Shown here piece by piece: positions 1 to 7,340 of a DNA stretch of 18,232 bases. The notes under the pieces were generated by a model. The model was not told the DNA's origin. It saw only the letters and a program-made list of their open reading frames with translations, and did not search any database. Source of the stretch: an uncultured Pseudomonas sp. (GTDB lineage: Bacteria > Pseudomonadota > Gammaproteobacteria > Pseudomonadales > Pseudomonadaceae); the NCBI GenBank assembly GCA_943914515.1, contig CALUCI010000103.1, positions 1 through 18,232 on the forward strand, read 5' to 3'. Positions within the stretch are counted from its first letter, which is position 1; each line of letters begins with the position of its first letter. The position numbers and the translations under genes are program-made.

Positions 1-1
1 G

Positions 2-952
2 AAGCGTGAAGGCGACATCGCCGACGAGCCGTACATCCACTACGCCGCCAGCATGCAGGCGCTGTTCGAGAAACTGGCGCTGCAGATGATCGACCATTAC
101 CTGGGCGACATCCTCAAGGAAACCGGCAAGCTGGCCTTCGCCGGCGGCTGTGCGCTGAACGTCAAGCTCAACCAGAAGATCATTGCCCGTCCGGACCTCA
201 AGGAGCTGTTCGTCCAGCCGGCGTCCGGCGATGCCGGTACCGCTGTAGGCGCTGCGGCTTATGTTTCCCACGCCCGTGGTGTGCCGGTCGAGAAGATGGA
301 GCACGTCTATCTCGGCCCGGCGTACTCCAACGAGGATGTGATCGCCGCCTGCGCCCGTCATCCGAGCGCACCGAAGTGGCGCAAGATCGACGACATGCCG
401 CAGCGCATCGCCCAGATCATGGTCGATGGCAACCCGGTGGCCTGGTTCCAGGGCCGCATGGAGTTTGGCCCGCGTGCCCTTGGTGGCCGCTCGATCATTG
501 GCTGCCCGAGCGTGCCGGGCGTGGCCAACCGGATCAACGAGCAGATCAAGTTCCGCGAGCGCTGGAGGCCTTTCTGCCCGTCCATGCTCGATACCGTCGG
601 CCCACAGATGATCAAGGTCGATCACCCGGCGCCGTTCATGACCTTCACCTTCGAGGTTGCGGAAGAGTGGAAGACCCGCGTGCCGGAAGTCGTCCACGAA
701 GACGGCACGTCCCGCGCCCAGGTGCTCAAGCGCGAATACAACCCGCGCTACTACGACATGATGAAGGCGCTGGAAGCGCTGACCGGCAACGGCGTGTCGC
801 TGAACACTTCGCTGAACCGCCGCGGTGAGCCGATGATCTGCTCGCCGACCGATGCGCTGAACATGTTCTTCGGCTCCGACCTGCAGTATCTGATCATGGA
901 AGACATTCTGGTGGTCAAGGACGGCGCGAAAGCCTATGACACAACCGACTGA
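2..952 (+). CDS. wapO: LPS core carbamoyltransferase WapO, C-terminal part (5' end outside window)
   Basis: The frame is open from the first bases of the window, so the Met codon at 53 is internal; 316 residues are visible and the N-terminal part is missing. This is the NodU/CmcH carbamoyltransferase family. The segment around nt 218-265 (ASGDAGTAVGAAAYV) and the C-terminal-domain motif GRMEFGPRALGGRS (from about nt 452) are family hallmarks. Later blocks such as SLNTSLNRRGEP also fit. Members transfer a carbamoyl group from carbamoyl phosphate to a sugar hydroxyl. In P. aeruginosa, WapO is linked to 7-O-carbamoylation of the inner-core heptose II, in the cytoplasm. The next gene starts 17 bases before this stop, which suggests translational coupling. 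Family assignment is firm. The name wapO rests on the neighbours (a wapH-like gene, mig-14, dnpA, ssg, waaL). Confidence 0.9.
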   Translation, partial: KREGDIADEPYIHYAASMQALFEKLALQMIDHYLGDILKETGKLAFAGGCALNVKLNQKIIARPDLKELFVQPASGDAGTAVGAAAYVSHARGVPVEKMEHVYLGPAYSNEDVIAACARHPSAPKWRKIDDMPQRIAQIMVDGNPVAWFQGRMEFGPRALGGRSIIGCPSVPGVANRINEQIKFRERWRPFCPSMLDTVGPQMIKVDHPAPFMTFTFEVAEEWKTRVPEVVHEDGTSRAQVLKREYNPRYYDMMKALEALTGNGVSLNTSLNRRGEPMICSPTDALNMFFGSDLQYLIMEDILVVKDGAKAYDTTD

Positions 953-2066
953 AAAGCGCGTCCTGCAGTTCTGCCATGGTTATGACGGGCCGTTTCTCGA
1001 TTGCGCCCGTCAGTACGCCAGCCTGTTCAGCGGCAGCGGCTACAAGGTCACCACAGTGTTTCTCACTGGCAAGTCCGACCCGCGTGTGGTGTCGGGTTGT
1101 GCCAGTGACGAAGTGCTGTTTCTGGAATTCAGCTCCAGTGCCATTCGCGGCCTGAAGCTGGGGGCGATCCTTGCCTTGCGGCGGATCGCCGCGACTCGCA
1201 ATTTCAGTTTCTGCATCGCCCACCGGTTCAAACCGATCTACATCACCCTGCTGGCCACGCGATTGCCGGTTATCGGCGTGCATCACGCCTTCGATGACTA
1301 CAAGCGCGGCAGCCGGCAACTGTTCGCTAACCTGTTCAGCAAGCGCCTGAGCCTGCTGGGCGTGTCCGACGCGGTGCGCGACGACATGCGCAAGTGCTTG
1401 CCGAAATGGCCGGCCGAGCGCATCCAGACGCTGTACAACCGCATCGATGTCCAGGGCCTGCGCGATACCCAACTGCCGCCGGCGCAAGCGCGGCGTGGCC
1501 TGGGTCTGGACGAAGATGCCTGGATCGTCGCTAACGTCGGTCGCCTGCACCCGGACAAGGACCAGGCCACTTTGCTGCGTGGATTCGCCGAGGCACTGCC
1601 GCATCTGCCGACCGGTGCCCGTCTGGCAATCCTCGGCAAGGGCCGCCTGGAAGCCGACCTCAAGGCATTGGCTACGGAACTTGCGATTGATTCTCAGGTC
1701 GATTTCCTCGGCCAGGTGCCCGATGCGCGGCGTTACTTCGCCGCGTTCGATGCCTTCGCCCTCAGTTCCGACCATGAGCCGTTCGGCATGGTGCTGCTGG
1801 AGGCGATGGTGGCAGGCGTGCCGGTGGTGGCGAGCGCCTGTGGCGGGGCCAAAGAAGTGGTGGAAGGTGTAGGTGTGCTGTTCCCGCTGGGTGATACCGG
1901 GCGTCTGGCCCAGTCCCTGCGAATTCTGGCCGGTATGAACGAGGTACAGCGTCAGGAGTGCAAGGCACACATGCTGCAGCGGTTGCGTGAACGATTCTCT
2001 GACGAGGCTGTGCGAGCAGTGTTCTGGCGCTTGCCGCATGTTGTCGCACTGACTGCGGAGGGTTGA
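936..2066 (+). CDS. wapH: Outer-core glycosyltransferase, GT4/GT1-like (WapH-type)
   Basis: 376 residues, a usual length for a GT-B fold retaining glycosyltransferase. The N-terminal acceptor half begins with RVLQFCHGYDGPF. The C-terminal half holds VGRLHPDKDQATLL and the E-x7-E nucleotide-sugar motif (E281 and E289 in EPFGMVLLE), followed by AMVAGVPVVAS and GGAKEVV. It should act at the cytoplasmic face of the inner membrane, adding a hexose to the growing core oligosaccharide. In P. aeruginosa the equivalent gene wapH is proposed to add an outer-core glucose; the exact linkage cannot be read from sequence. The ATG lies inside the end of wapO (17-base overlap) and has no strong Shine-Dalgarno, consistent with coupling. 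Its stop shares one base with the ATG of the next gene. Confidence 0.88.
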   Translation: MTQPTEKRVLQFCHGYDGPFLDCARQYASLFSGSGYKVTTVFLTGKSDPRVVSGCASDEVLFLEFSSSAIRGLKLGAILALRRIAATRNFSFCIAHRFKPIYITLLATRLPVIGVHHAFDDYKRGSRQLFANLFSKRLSLLGVSDAVRDDMRKCLPKWPAERIQTLYNRIDVQGLRDTQLPPAQARRGLGLDEDAWIVANVGRLHPDKDQATLLRGFAEALPHLPTGARLAILGKGRLEADLKALATELAIDSQVDFLGQVPDARRYFAAFDAFALSSDHEPFGMVLLEAMVAGVPVVASACGGAKEVVEGVGVLFPLGDTGRLAQSLRILAGMNEVQRQECKAHMLQRLRERFSDEAVRAVFWRLPHVVALTAEG

Positions 2067-2962
2067 TGCTCAATCGTATTCAAGGCTGGCGCGAGCGCGG
2101 CTGGAGCGTTATTGACGCGCCAGCCTACGAACAGGCCTGGGCCCGCTTCGGTGGCAGTGTGGCCACCCATCCGCTGGTGGTCGCGCAGTTGGCCGAAATG
2201 GCTGAAATCCCCGTGCGTTATCTTGCCTGGCAGCACGCTGGCGAAATCAAGGCTGCGCTGCCGACCTGGGGCCGGCATCTGGCACTGTCCAAGGATGTCC
2301 TCAAGCGTCACGGCAAGAAGGGCCTGTTCGACCTGGGCAACGCCGAGGTGATCCTGCCGGCCGCCGCTGACGCCCAGGCGCCGCTGCGGCATGCCGCGCG
2401 CTACTTGTCCGAGCTCAATCAGGGGCGCTTCATTCATCTCAAGGCGCAGGCCGAGTCACTGGCAATGGCGCGCCAGCCAGAAGACCTGTCGAAGAAGTTT
2501 CGCTACAACCAGCGCCGTGAATTGCGCTTGCTGGAAGAGGCGGGCGGGGTGGTCCGCCCGATCACCGATTTCAGCAGTGCCGAGATCGCCGCGATGTACT
2601 GCGATCTGTTTCAGCGCCGCTGGGAATTTCCGGCTACCGGAGCCGAACGAATGACCGAGGTCATCGAACGCCTGCGCTCGCTGCTGATAGGCTCCGTCGT
2701 TTTCCTGAACGATGCGCCGATTGCCATTCAGCTGGTGTACAGGGTCGAGGCACCAGAATGGGTCAGCGTCGAGTACGTCAATGGTGGTGTCGATCCACAA
2801 ACACGCGAGTTCAGCCCCGGTAGCGTACTAAGCTTCCTCAATACCCAGGCCGCGTGGGAACACGCACGGGCGAGTGGCAAGCCGTTGCGCTTCTCGTTCG
2901 GGCGGGCTGATCGGGAATACAAGGATCGTTGGTGCGATCGCGTCTCCGTATTTCAGGTTTAA
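2066..2962 (+). CDS. mig-14: Mig-14 family protein (antimicrobial-peptide resistance, acyltransferase-like fold)
   Basis: 298 residues, about the length of Salmonella Mig-14. I chose the ATG at 2066 over the TTG one codon earlier because GGAG (2057-2060) is well placed and the TGATG overlap with the wapH stop is typical of coupled genes. The C-terminal segment RFSFGRADREYKDRW resembles the end of FemAB/GNAT-like acyltransferases. The central SKKFRYNQRRELRLL also fits that fold, where transferase substrates and tRNA or peptidoglycan groups are bound in relatives. No catalytic residue is established for this family. Mig-14 in Salmonella is inner-membrane associated and helps survival against cationic peptides; its Pseudomonas homologue sits in the same LPS operon. 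A role in modifying or shielding the core is therefore inferred. Fold and family are fairly sure, the reaction is unknown. Confidence 0.82.
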   Translation: MLNRIQGWRERGWSVIDAPAYEQAWARFGGSVATHPLVVAQLAEMAEIPVRYLAWQHAGEIKAALPTWGRHLALSKDVLKRHGKKGLFDLGNAEVILPAAADAQAPLRHAARYLSELNQGRFIHLKAQAESLAMARQPEDLSKKFRYNQRRELRLLEEAGGVVRPITDFSSAEIAAMYCDLFQRRWEFPATGAERMTEVIERLRSLLIGSVVFLNDAPIAIQLVYRVEAPEWVSVEYVNGGVDPQTREFSPGSVLSFLNTQAAWEHARASGKPLRFSFGRADREYKDRWCDRVSVFQV

Positions 2963-2966
2963 CCCC

Positions 2967-4394
2967 ATGCTCACCGCACGCAAACAACAACTACTCAAGC
3001 AGCACCGCAAACGCAAGCGCCTGGTCCTACTGGTGGCGCTGGTCATTGCGCTGGCCAGTGCCTGGCTGTTCTGGTGGTTGCCGCTGGTATTGCTGTGCCT
3101 GCTCTGGATCGGACATGAGGCGTGGTTCTCCGATCACCTCTTCTACTCGCCCGCCAGCGACTACGACTACCGGCTCGATGCAGACGAGCAGCATGTTCTG
3201 AACCTTGCCCAGGGTGTGCTGACGCTGCCGCAGGGCTGCGTGGTTCAACCTGGCGATACGCTGCTGCTGCGGGTGCGCTTGCGTGCTGACTGGCTGGGGC
3301 GGTTCCTCGATCCTTCGGTTAGGGTCCGCGGTGACTCGGACGATACCCAGACCTTCGAGCGTGGCGTGGCCGGCGTTCGTTACCTGAATCTGAGCGGGCA
3401 GGATGCTGCCCTGAACGAAGGTCGTCTCTGGTTGGGCGGACAGCGCTGCCGGCTGGAGAGTGAAGTCGAAGTGTTCATCTGCCGTCATCCGGATTATCTG
3501 GATGGGCCGCTGCTGGTGATCGCGCCGCATGCCGACGACGCCGAACTGGCTGCGTTCGCCGCCTACAGCCAGGCGCGGGAGAGCTGGATCGTCACCCTCA
3601 CTGCTGGCGAAATCGAGACCGGGCACTACCAGGACATGGGCCTGGATGCCGTATCGGCGGCTCGTCTCAAGGGGCGCTTGCGTGCCTGGGACAGCATCAG
3701 CGTTCCGCTCTGGGCGGGCGTTCCCCAGCAGCGCTGCGTTCAGCTCGGCTATTTCTGCCTGCAATTGCCGGTGATGAAGGCCAACCCTGAGCAAGCCGTC
3801 GCTTCCCGCGAGGCTGATCTCACCGATACCCGGTTGTTCCGCCGTTTCAACAGCCTGACGCTGGCCAGTGATGCGAGCGGCGCACCGTCCTGGAACAACC
3901 TGGTCCAGGATCTGGTTGAGTTGATCGAGCGTATCCGGCCGGCAACCATCGTTCTGCCCGAGCCGGTACTGGACCCACATCCCGACCATGTCTGTGCGCG
4001 GGATGCCGTCATCGAAGCGCTTGAGCGTTGCCAATGGCAGCCGCAAGCGCTTTTGCATTACGCCAATCATCTGCACGACAACGATCGCTGGCCCATGGGC
4101 AACGCAGGTGATGGTGTGGCGCTGCCGCCTCATTTCAACAGCGAACCGCCAATGCGGCCATGGGTGTTGCCGGTTACCACGCAACAACAGTGGAGCAAGG
4201 CGATGGCTTTGGGCATGATGCACGACCTGCAGCCCCGGCCTCCTTTCAAGCGCCGTTTGCGGCGCTTTTTGCAACGTTGCCTGGCTGCCAGAAAATGGCC
4301 GGCCTTTGGCGAAAATGAATTCTTCCGCAAGGCCGTGCGTCGTCATGAGCTGTTCTGGGTCTGTGCCAAGGCTGACAAGAGAGAGCAACTGTGA
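2967..4394 (+). CDS. dnpA: PIG-L/LmbE-family de-N-acetylase with N-terminal membrane anchor (DnpA-type)
   Basis: 475 residues from ATG 2967, four bases after the mig-14 stop; the Shine-Dalgarno is weak (CAGG about 2954-2957). A basic N-terminus (KQHRKRKR) precedes hydrophobic stretches at about residues 19-50, suggesting one or two membrane segments. A beta-rich middle part (about 60-175) follows. The catalytic PIG-L domain starts near residue 180. It has the metal motif APHADD (H188, D190, D191; the family usual is HPDD) and a second motif DPHPDH (H338, D340, H341). This family removes N-acetyl groups from sugars using Zn2+. In P. aeruginosa, DnpA (PA5002) lies in the LPS core operon and affects fluoroquinolone tolerance and persister levels; its natural substrate is not firmly known. 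Deacetylation of a core amino sugar is the simplest inference. The stop overlaps the next start (GTGA). Confidence 0.87.
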   Translation: MLTARKQQLLKQHRKRKRLVLLVALVIALASAWLFWWLPLVLLCLLWIGHEAWFSDHLFYSPASDYDYRLDADEQHVLNLAQGVLTLPQGCVVQPGDTLLLRVRLRADWLGRFLDPSVRVRGDSDDTQTFERGVAGVRYLNLSGQDAALNEGRLWLGGQRCRLESEVEVFICRHPDYLDGPLLVIAPHADDAELAAFAAYSQARESWIVTLTAGEIETGHYQDMGLDAVSAARLKGRLRAWDSISVPLWAGVPQQRCVQLGYFCLQLPVMKANPEQAVASREADLTDTRLFRRFNSLTLASDASGAPSWNNLVQDLVELIERIRPATIVLPEPVLDPHPDHVCARDAVIEALERCQWQPQALLHYANHLHDNDRWPMGNAGDGVALPPHFNSEPPMRPWVLPVTTQQQWSKAMALGMMHDLQPRPPFKRRLRRFLQRCLAARKWPAFGENEFFRKAVRRHELFWVCAKADKREQL

Positions 4395-5347
4395 AGGTCC
4401 TTTTCCTGGTTCAGAAAGATCAGCGGGCGATCCTCGATCGGCTCTACGAGGGAATCGCTGCAGAATGCGATTGCGACATCCGCTGGCTCAGTGACGCTGA
4501 GCAGGACAACTTGCGTGGATATTTCCGGCAACATGTAAAGATTGAGGACTATGATCGCGTCCTCTTTTTCCTTCGATTCAAGAAAGAAATTCGACAAGTA
4601 AATTTCATCAGAACCGTGCCTAATCTGGTGATCCTCGAACACGATGCTTACCAGAACTACATCCCGTGCAAATACACCGGGAAGTTCAGCAAGCATTACA
4701 GCAAGCTGCCGTGGGCGAGAGTGATCACTTCGGGTGCGGTCGTGACCCGAAGGTTGCGTGACGAAGGCTTCGATGCGGTGTTCGTACCCAAGGGCTACGA
4801 CCAGGCGTTGCTGTGTAATGAGCAGCGCGAGCGTGATATCGAACTGGCTTTTGTCGGCAGTCTTCGCAGCGTTGCCTATTCGGGGCGCAAGGCTATGCTC
4901 GAATCAATAGCCGCCGTTGAAGATCTGCTCATTACTCGCACCAAATCGGGCGAGGAATACCGAGAGACCCTGAGTCGAATCCGCTTTTTCGTCAGCGCGG
5001 ATGTCGGTATGGGGGAGTACATGATCAAGAACTTCGAGGCGATGGCCTGTGGTTGCGTATTGCTGGCCTTCGACCAAGGGGAAGAAGAAAATCGCGCGTT
5101 GGGTTTCGTCGATCTGCATAACATCGTCCTGTACCGGGATGTCCAGGAGCTGCAGGCAAAACTGCGCCAGCTTCGTGAGCAACCCGAACTGGCAATAACA
5201 ATATCGCGCAACGGCCAGCTCCTGGCGGAGCAACATTTCACTTTCCACGCGTTGGGAAAAGCGATTGTCGAGGCCATGCTTCCACCGCTGCGACCGCGCA
5301 CGGTGTCCGGCTGGTGGGAAAAATTGCGCAGCACTGTCGGCTTCTGA
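4391..5347 (+). CDS. ssg: Cell-surface glycosyltransferase, Ssg-type
   Basis: 318 residues starting at GTG 4391, overlapping the dnpA stop by 4 bases (GTGA), with purine-rich GAGAG upstream. The protein looks like a GT-B glycosyltransferase of the 'glycosyltransferase-like / CgeB' kind. It has an N-terminal Rossmann start MKVLFLVQKD, a middle block FVPKGYDQALL, then LAFVGSLRSVAYSGRKAML. The C-terminal donor-site block is KNFEAMACGCVLLAFDQGEEE. Length and position (between dnpA and a GT-A gene, then waaL) match Pseudomonas Ssg (PA5001 type), whose loss alters LPS and exopolysaccharide, motility and phage sensitivity. Donor and acceptor sugars cannot be deduced. Its 5' part is AT-rich for this genome: 51 G+C in the 120 bases 4501-4620. 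Confidence 0.78.
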   Translation: MKVLFLVQKDQRAILDRLYEGIAAECDCDIRWLSDAEQDNLRGYFRQHVKIEDYDRVLFFLRFKKEIRQVNFIRTVPNLVILEHDAYQNYIPCKYTGKFSKHYSKLPWARVITSGAVVTRRLRDEGFDAVFVPKGYDQALLCNEQRERDIELAFVGSLRSVAYSGRKAMLESIAAVEDLLITRTKSGEEYRETLSRIRFFVSADVGMGEYMIKNFEAMACGCVLLAFDQGEEENRALGFVDLHNIVLYRDVQELQAKLRQLREQPELAITISRNGQLLAEQHFTFHALGKAIVEAMLPPLRPRTVSGWWEKLRSTVGF

Positions 5348-5380
5348 GGCCGCGTAACCGTGTTTAACCGAGGAACAAGA

Positions 5381-6157
5381 ATGGTCTTCAGCGAGAGCAG
5401 CGAGATCACCCTGGTGGTGACGAGCTGTGGCCGGTTTGACCTGTTGAAACGCACACTCGACAGCTTCGATCGTTTCAACACTGCACCTGTTCGTGAAGTA
5501 TTCATTACCGAGGATTCCGGTGATGAAGCGGTCCGTGATTGCCTCCCCGCCGGATGGCAGGCGCACACCACGTTCATCGTCAACAATCCCAAGCTGGGGC
5601 AGATGCGCTCGGTCGATGCGGCCTATGCCCGGATCAAGACGGTCTGGGTTTTTCACTGTGAAGACGATTGGGACTTTTATCGCCCCGGCTTTGTCGAAGA
5701 CTCCCAGACCCTGCTCGAAGCAGACCCGCAAGCCTTGCAGGTCTGGCTGCGCAGTTTCAATCACGATCTGCAGGTGCACAGTCCCTACGTGTTTCGCCAT
5801 GAGCGGCAGGTATTGCAGGGCATTCCGTTCTACCAACTGGGCTCGCACAAGGCCGACTGGCAGGGTTTTTCGTTCAACCCCGGGCTGCGTCGCCTGGTCG
5901 ACTACAAGCAACACGCGCCATACGCCGCGCACCCCGGAGAAAAAAGTCTTTCGCGCCTGTACGCGGCGGAAAACCGTTATGCCCTGATTCTGGAAAACGA
6001 CGCGGTGCTGCATACCGGATTCGGTGACCATGTCGAATTGCCTCAGGAGCAAACCAGCAAGCGTCGACGCAGGCAACGAGATCGCTTCAAGCTGATCGCG
6101 GTCCTTGCTGTCGGGCTGATAGCGGGTTTTCTGATTAATGCTGTGTTGCGAGGTTAA
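5381..6157 (+). CDS. GT-A (GT2-like) glycosyltransferase with C-terminal membrane tail
   Basis: 258 residues from ATG 5381. I preferred this to GTG 5360 because AGGA (5371-5374) lies at good distance. The N-terminus EITLVVTSCGRFDLLKRTLD is a typical GT-A start. The acidic metal/nucleotide-sugar motif is ED-D-W-D at E94-D98 (HCEDDWDFY). Near the C-terminus a run of basic residues (about 227-235, KRRRRQRDR) is followed by one hydrophobic helix (about 237-256) and a three-residue tail. This predicts a tail-anchored enzyme with the catalytic domain in the cytoplasm. The position between ssg and waaL is where P. aeruginosa carries wapR, the alpha-1,3-rhamnosyltransferase that makes the O-antigen-accepting core. 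That makes a core sugar transfer likely, but the sequence alone does not show the donor, so I give no symbol. Confidence 0.8.
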   Translation: MVFSESSEITLVVTSCGRFDLLKRTLDSFDRFNTAPVREVFITEDSGDEAVRDCLPAGWQAHTTFIVNNPKLGQMRSVDAAYARIKTVWVFHCEDDWDFYRPGFVEDSQTLLEADPQALQVWLRSFNHDLQVHSPYVFRHERQVLQGIPFYQLGSHKADWQGFSFNPGLRRLVDYKQHAPYAAHPGEKSLSRLYAAENRYALILENDAVLHTGFGDHVELPQEQTSKRRRRQRDRFKLIAVLAVGLIAGFLINAVLRG

Positions 6158-6158
6158 T

Positions 6159-7304
6159 GTGGAAAGCAGAGCGAGTCGGAGCTACTTCGCGGTAGTGACG
6201 ACAATTTTTCTACTCAGCTACATCCTGATGGCGTCGTCAAAATGGACCAACAACATTTTCTACGCCTTCATCGCCCTGCCTGGTCTGGTAATGCTGGTCC
6301 GGGAACGTGGTGCAGGACTGTTCGAGAAACCGTTGACCTGGCTTTGGCTGGCGTTTCTGATGTGGTTCCTGGTGCCCGGTGCGGTGGCGGGTGAGTCTCA
6401 GTTCTACAAGCACATCTTCTATACCGGCGCCTTCGTGTTCATCGTGGCCGCGCTGATCGAGCCCGAGTTCTTGCGCAGCCCCAGGTTTGCCCGGAGCATG
6501 TTCTGGATCCTCTGTGCCTACATCTACGGCTACGCCATCTATGGCTATCTGACCGGTATCTTTGCGTTTGGTACGCGAGTCGGCCTGTTGCCGGGACGCC
6601 TTCAGAACGTCATCTACGCCAGTATCTGGCTGTTGTGTGCGCTGGCACTGGTGATGCCGTTCTGGATAAGGAACCGCAAATGGATGGAAGCATCCAGCGC
6701 GATTCTGCTATCGCTGGTTGGTGTGGCCTTCGTGCTGCAGACCCGTACAGCGCTGGTAGGCGCAGCCTTCCTGTTTGCCCTGTGGGCCGGCTACGCCATC
6801 TGGCGCTTCCCGAAATACGGCCTGCTGGGGTTGTTGTTCGGCAGCGCCGTGCTGGGCCTGATCATCTGGGTGGTGAGCGACGAACTCTGGTTCCTGTCGC
6901 TTATCTACCGCGGCGATTCCTCGCGACTCGACCTGTACCAGATCATGATCGAGGAGTGGCTCAACTGCGGTCTGTTCCTCGGCTGCGGAGTGGACTTCAT
7001 CACCACCCGGACGCTGGCCGAGGGCGTACCGATTCAACACCCGCATAACATATTCGTGGCCCTGGGGCTGTACACCGGCGGCGTTTCCCTGGTGCTGTTC
7101 CTGCTGTTGATGGCGCTCACCCTGTGGCATGCCTGGCGCGAGCGGGATGCCTGGGGCACGTTCCTGGCGTGTGCACTGGTGATGTTGAACTTCGACGGCA
7201 GCAAGCTGATCGGCAACCCTGACGAGCTGTGGCCACTGGTGCTGCTGCCGGCTGCGGCGATCCTCGGCAAGGTCGTGCAGAAGAGGCGGGTTTCACACTA
7301 TTGA
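6159..7304 (+). CDS. waaL: O-antigen ligase WaaL
   Basis: 381 residues, polytopic, about a dozen hydrophobic segments from residue 10 onward. It belongs to the Wzy_C / O-antigen ligase family. A large periplasmic region holds LLPGRLQN, QTRTALVGAAF and the family hallmark IQHPHNIFVALGLYTGG, whose His-Asn lies where the essential periplasmic His is found in other WaaL proteins. The enzyme joins undecaprenyl-linked O-polysaccharide to lipid A-core at the periplasmic face. An ATG at 6138 would overlap the previous gene by 20 bases but has no ribosome site. GTG 6159 has GAGG (6150-6153) just upstream and begins 2 bases after the previous stop, so I chose GTG; the ATG remains possible (388 residues). 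It is the last gene of the operon, followed by a terminator hairpin. Confidence 0.9.
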   Translation: MESRASRSYFAVVTTIFLLSYILMASSKWTNNIFYAFIALPGLVMLVRERGAGLFEKPLTWLWLAFLMWFLVPGAVAGESQFYKHIFYTGAFVFIVAALIEPEFLRSPRFARSMFWILCAYIYGYAIYGYLTGIFAFGTRVGLLPGRLQNVIYASIWLLCALALVMPFWIRNRKWMEASSAILLSLVGVAFVLQTRTALVGAAFLFALWAGYAIWRFPKYGLLGLLFGSAVLGLIIWVVSDELWFLSLIYRGDSSRLDLYQIMIEEWLNCGLFLGCGVDFITTRTLAEGVPIQHPHNIFVALGLYTGGVSLVLFLLLMALTLWHAWRERDAWGTFLACALVMLNFDGSKLIGNPDELWPLVLLPAAAILGKVVQKRRVSHY

Positions 7305-7311
7305 TGTAACT

Positions 7312-7340
7312 GGCGACCACCTACGGGTGGTCGCCTTGTT
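7312..7340. terminator. Rho-independent terminator with UACG tetraloop, between waaL and the kinase gene
   Basis: A perfect 10-bp stem, GGCGACCACC (7312-7321) with GGTGGTCGCC (7326-7335), encloses the loop TACG and is followed by TTGTTTC. In RNA the loop is C(UACG)G, one of the very stable UNCG tetraloops. It lies 7 bases after the waaL stop. The kinase gene on the other strand ends at 7341, directly beside it, so the stem could serve both strands; the T-rich side favours the + strand. Confidence 0.85.

Noticed and set aside
915..2039. Long open frame of 374 codons on the - strand across wapH
   Set aside because: It mirrors the codon pattern of the well-supported wapH gene in a GC-rich genome; no family motif and no ribosome site.
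3027..4388. 453-codon open frame on the - strand across dnpA
   Set aside because: Shadow of dnpA, which has clear catalytic motifs; the antisense protein is low in complexity and rich in Gln, Arg and His.
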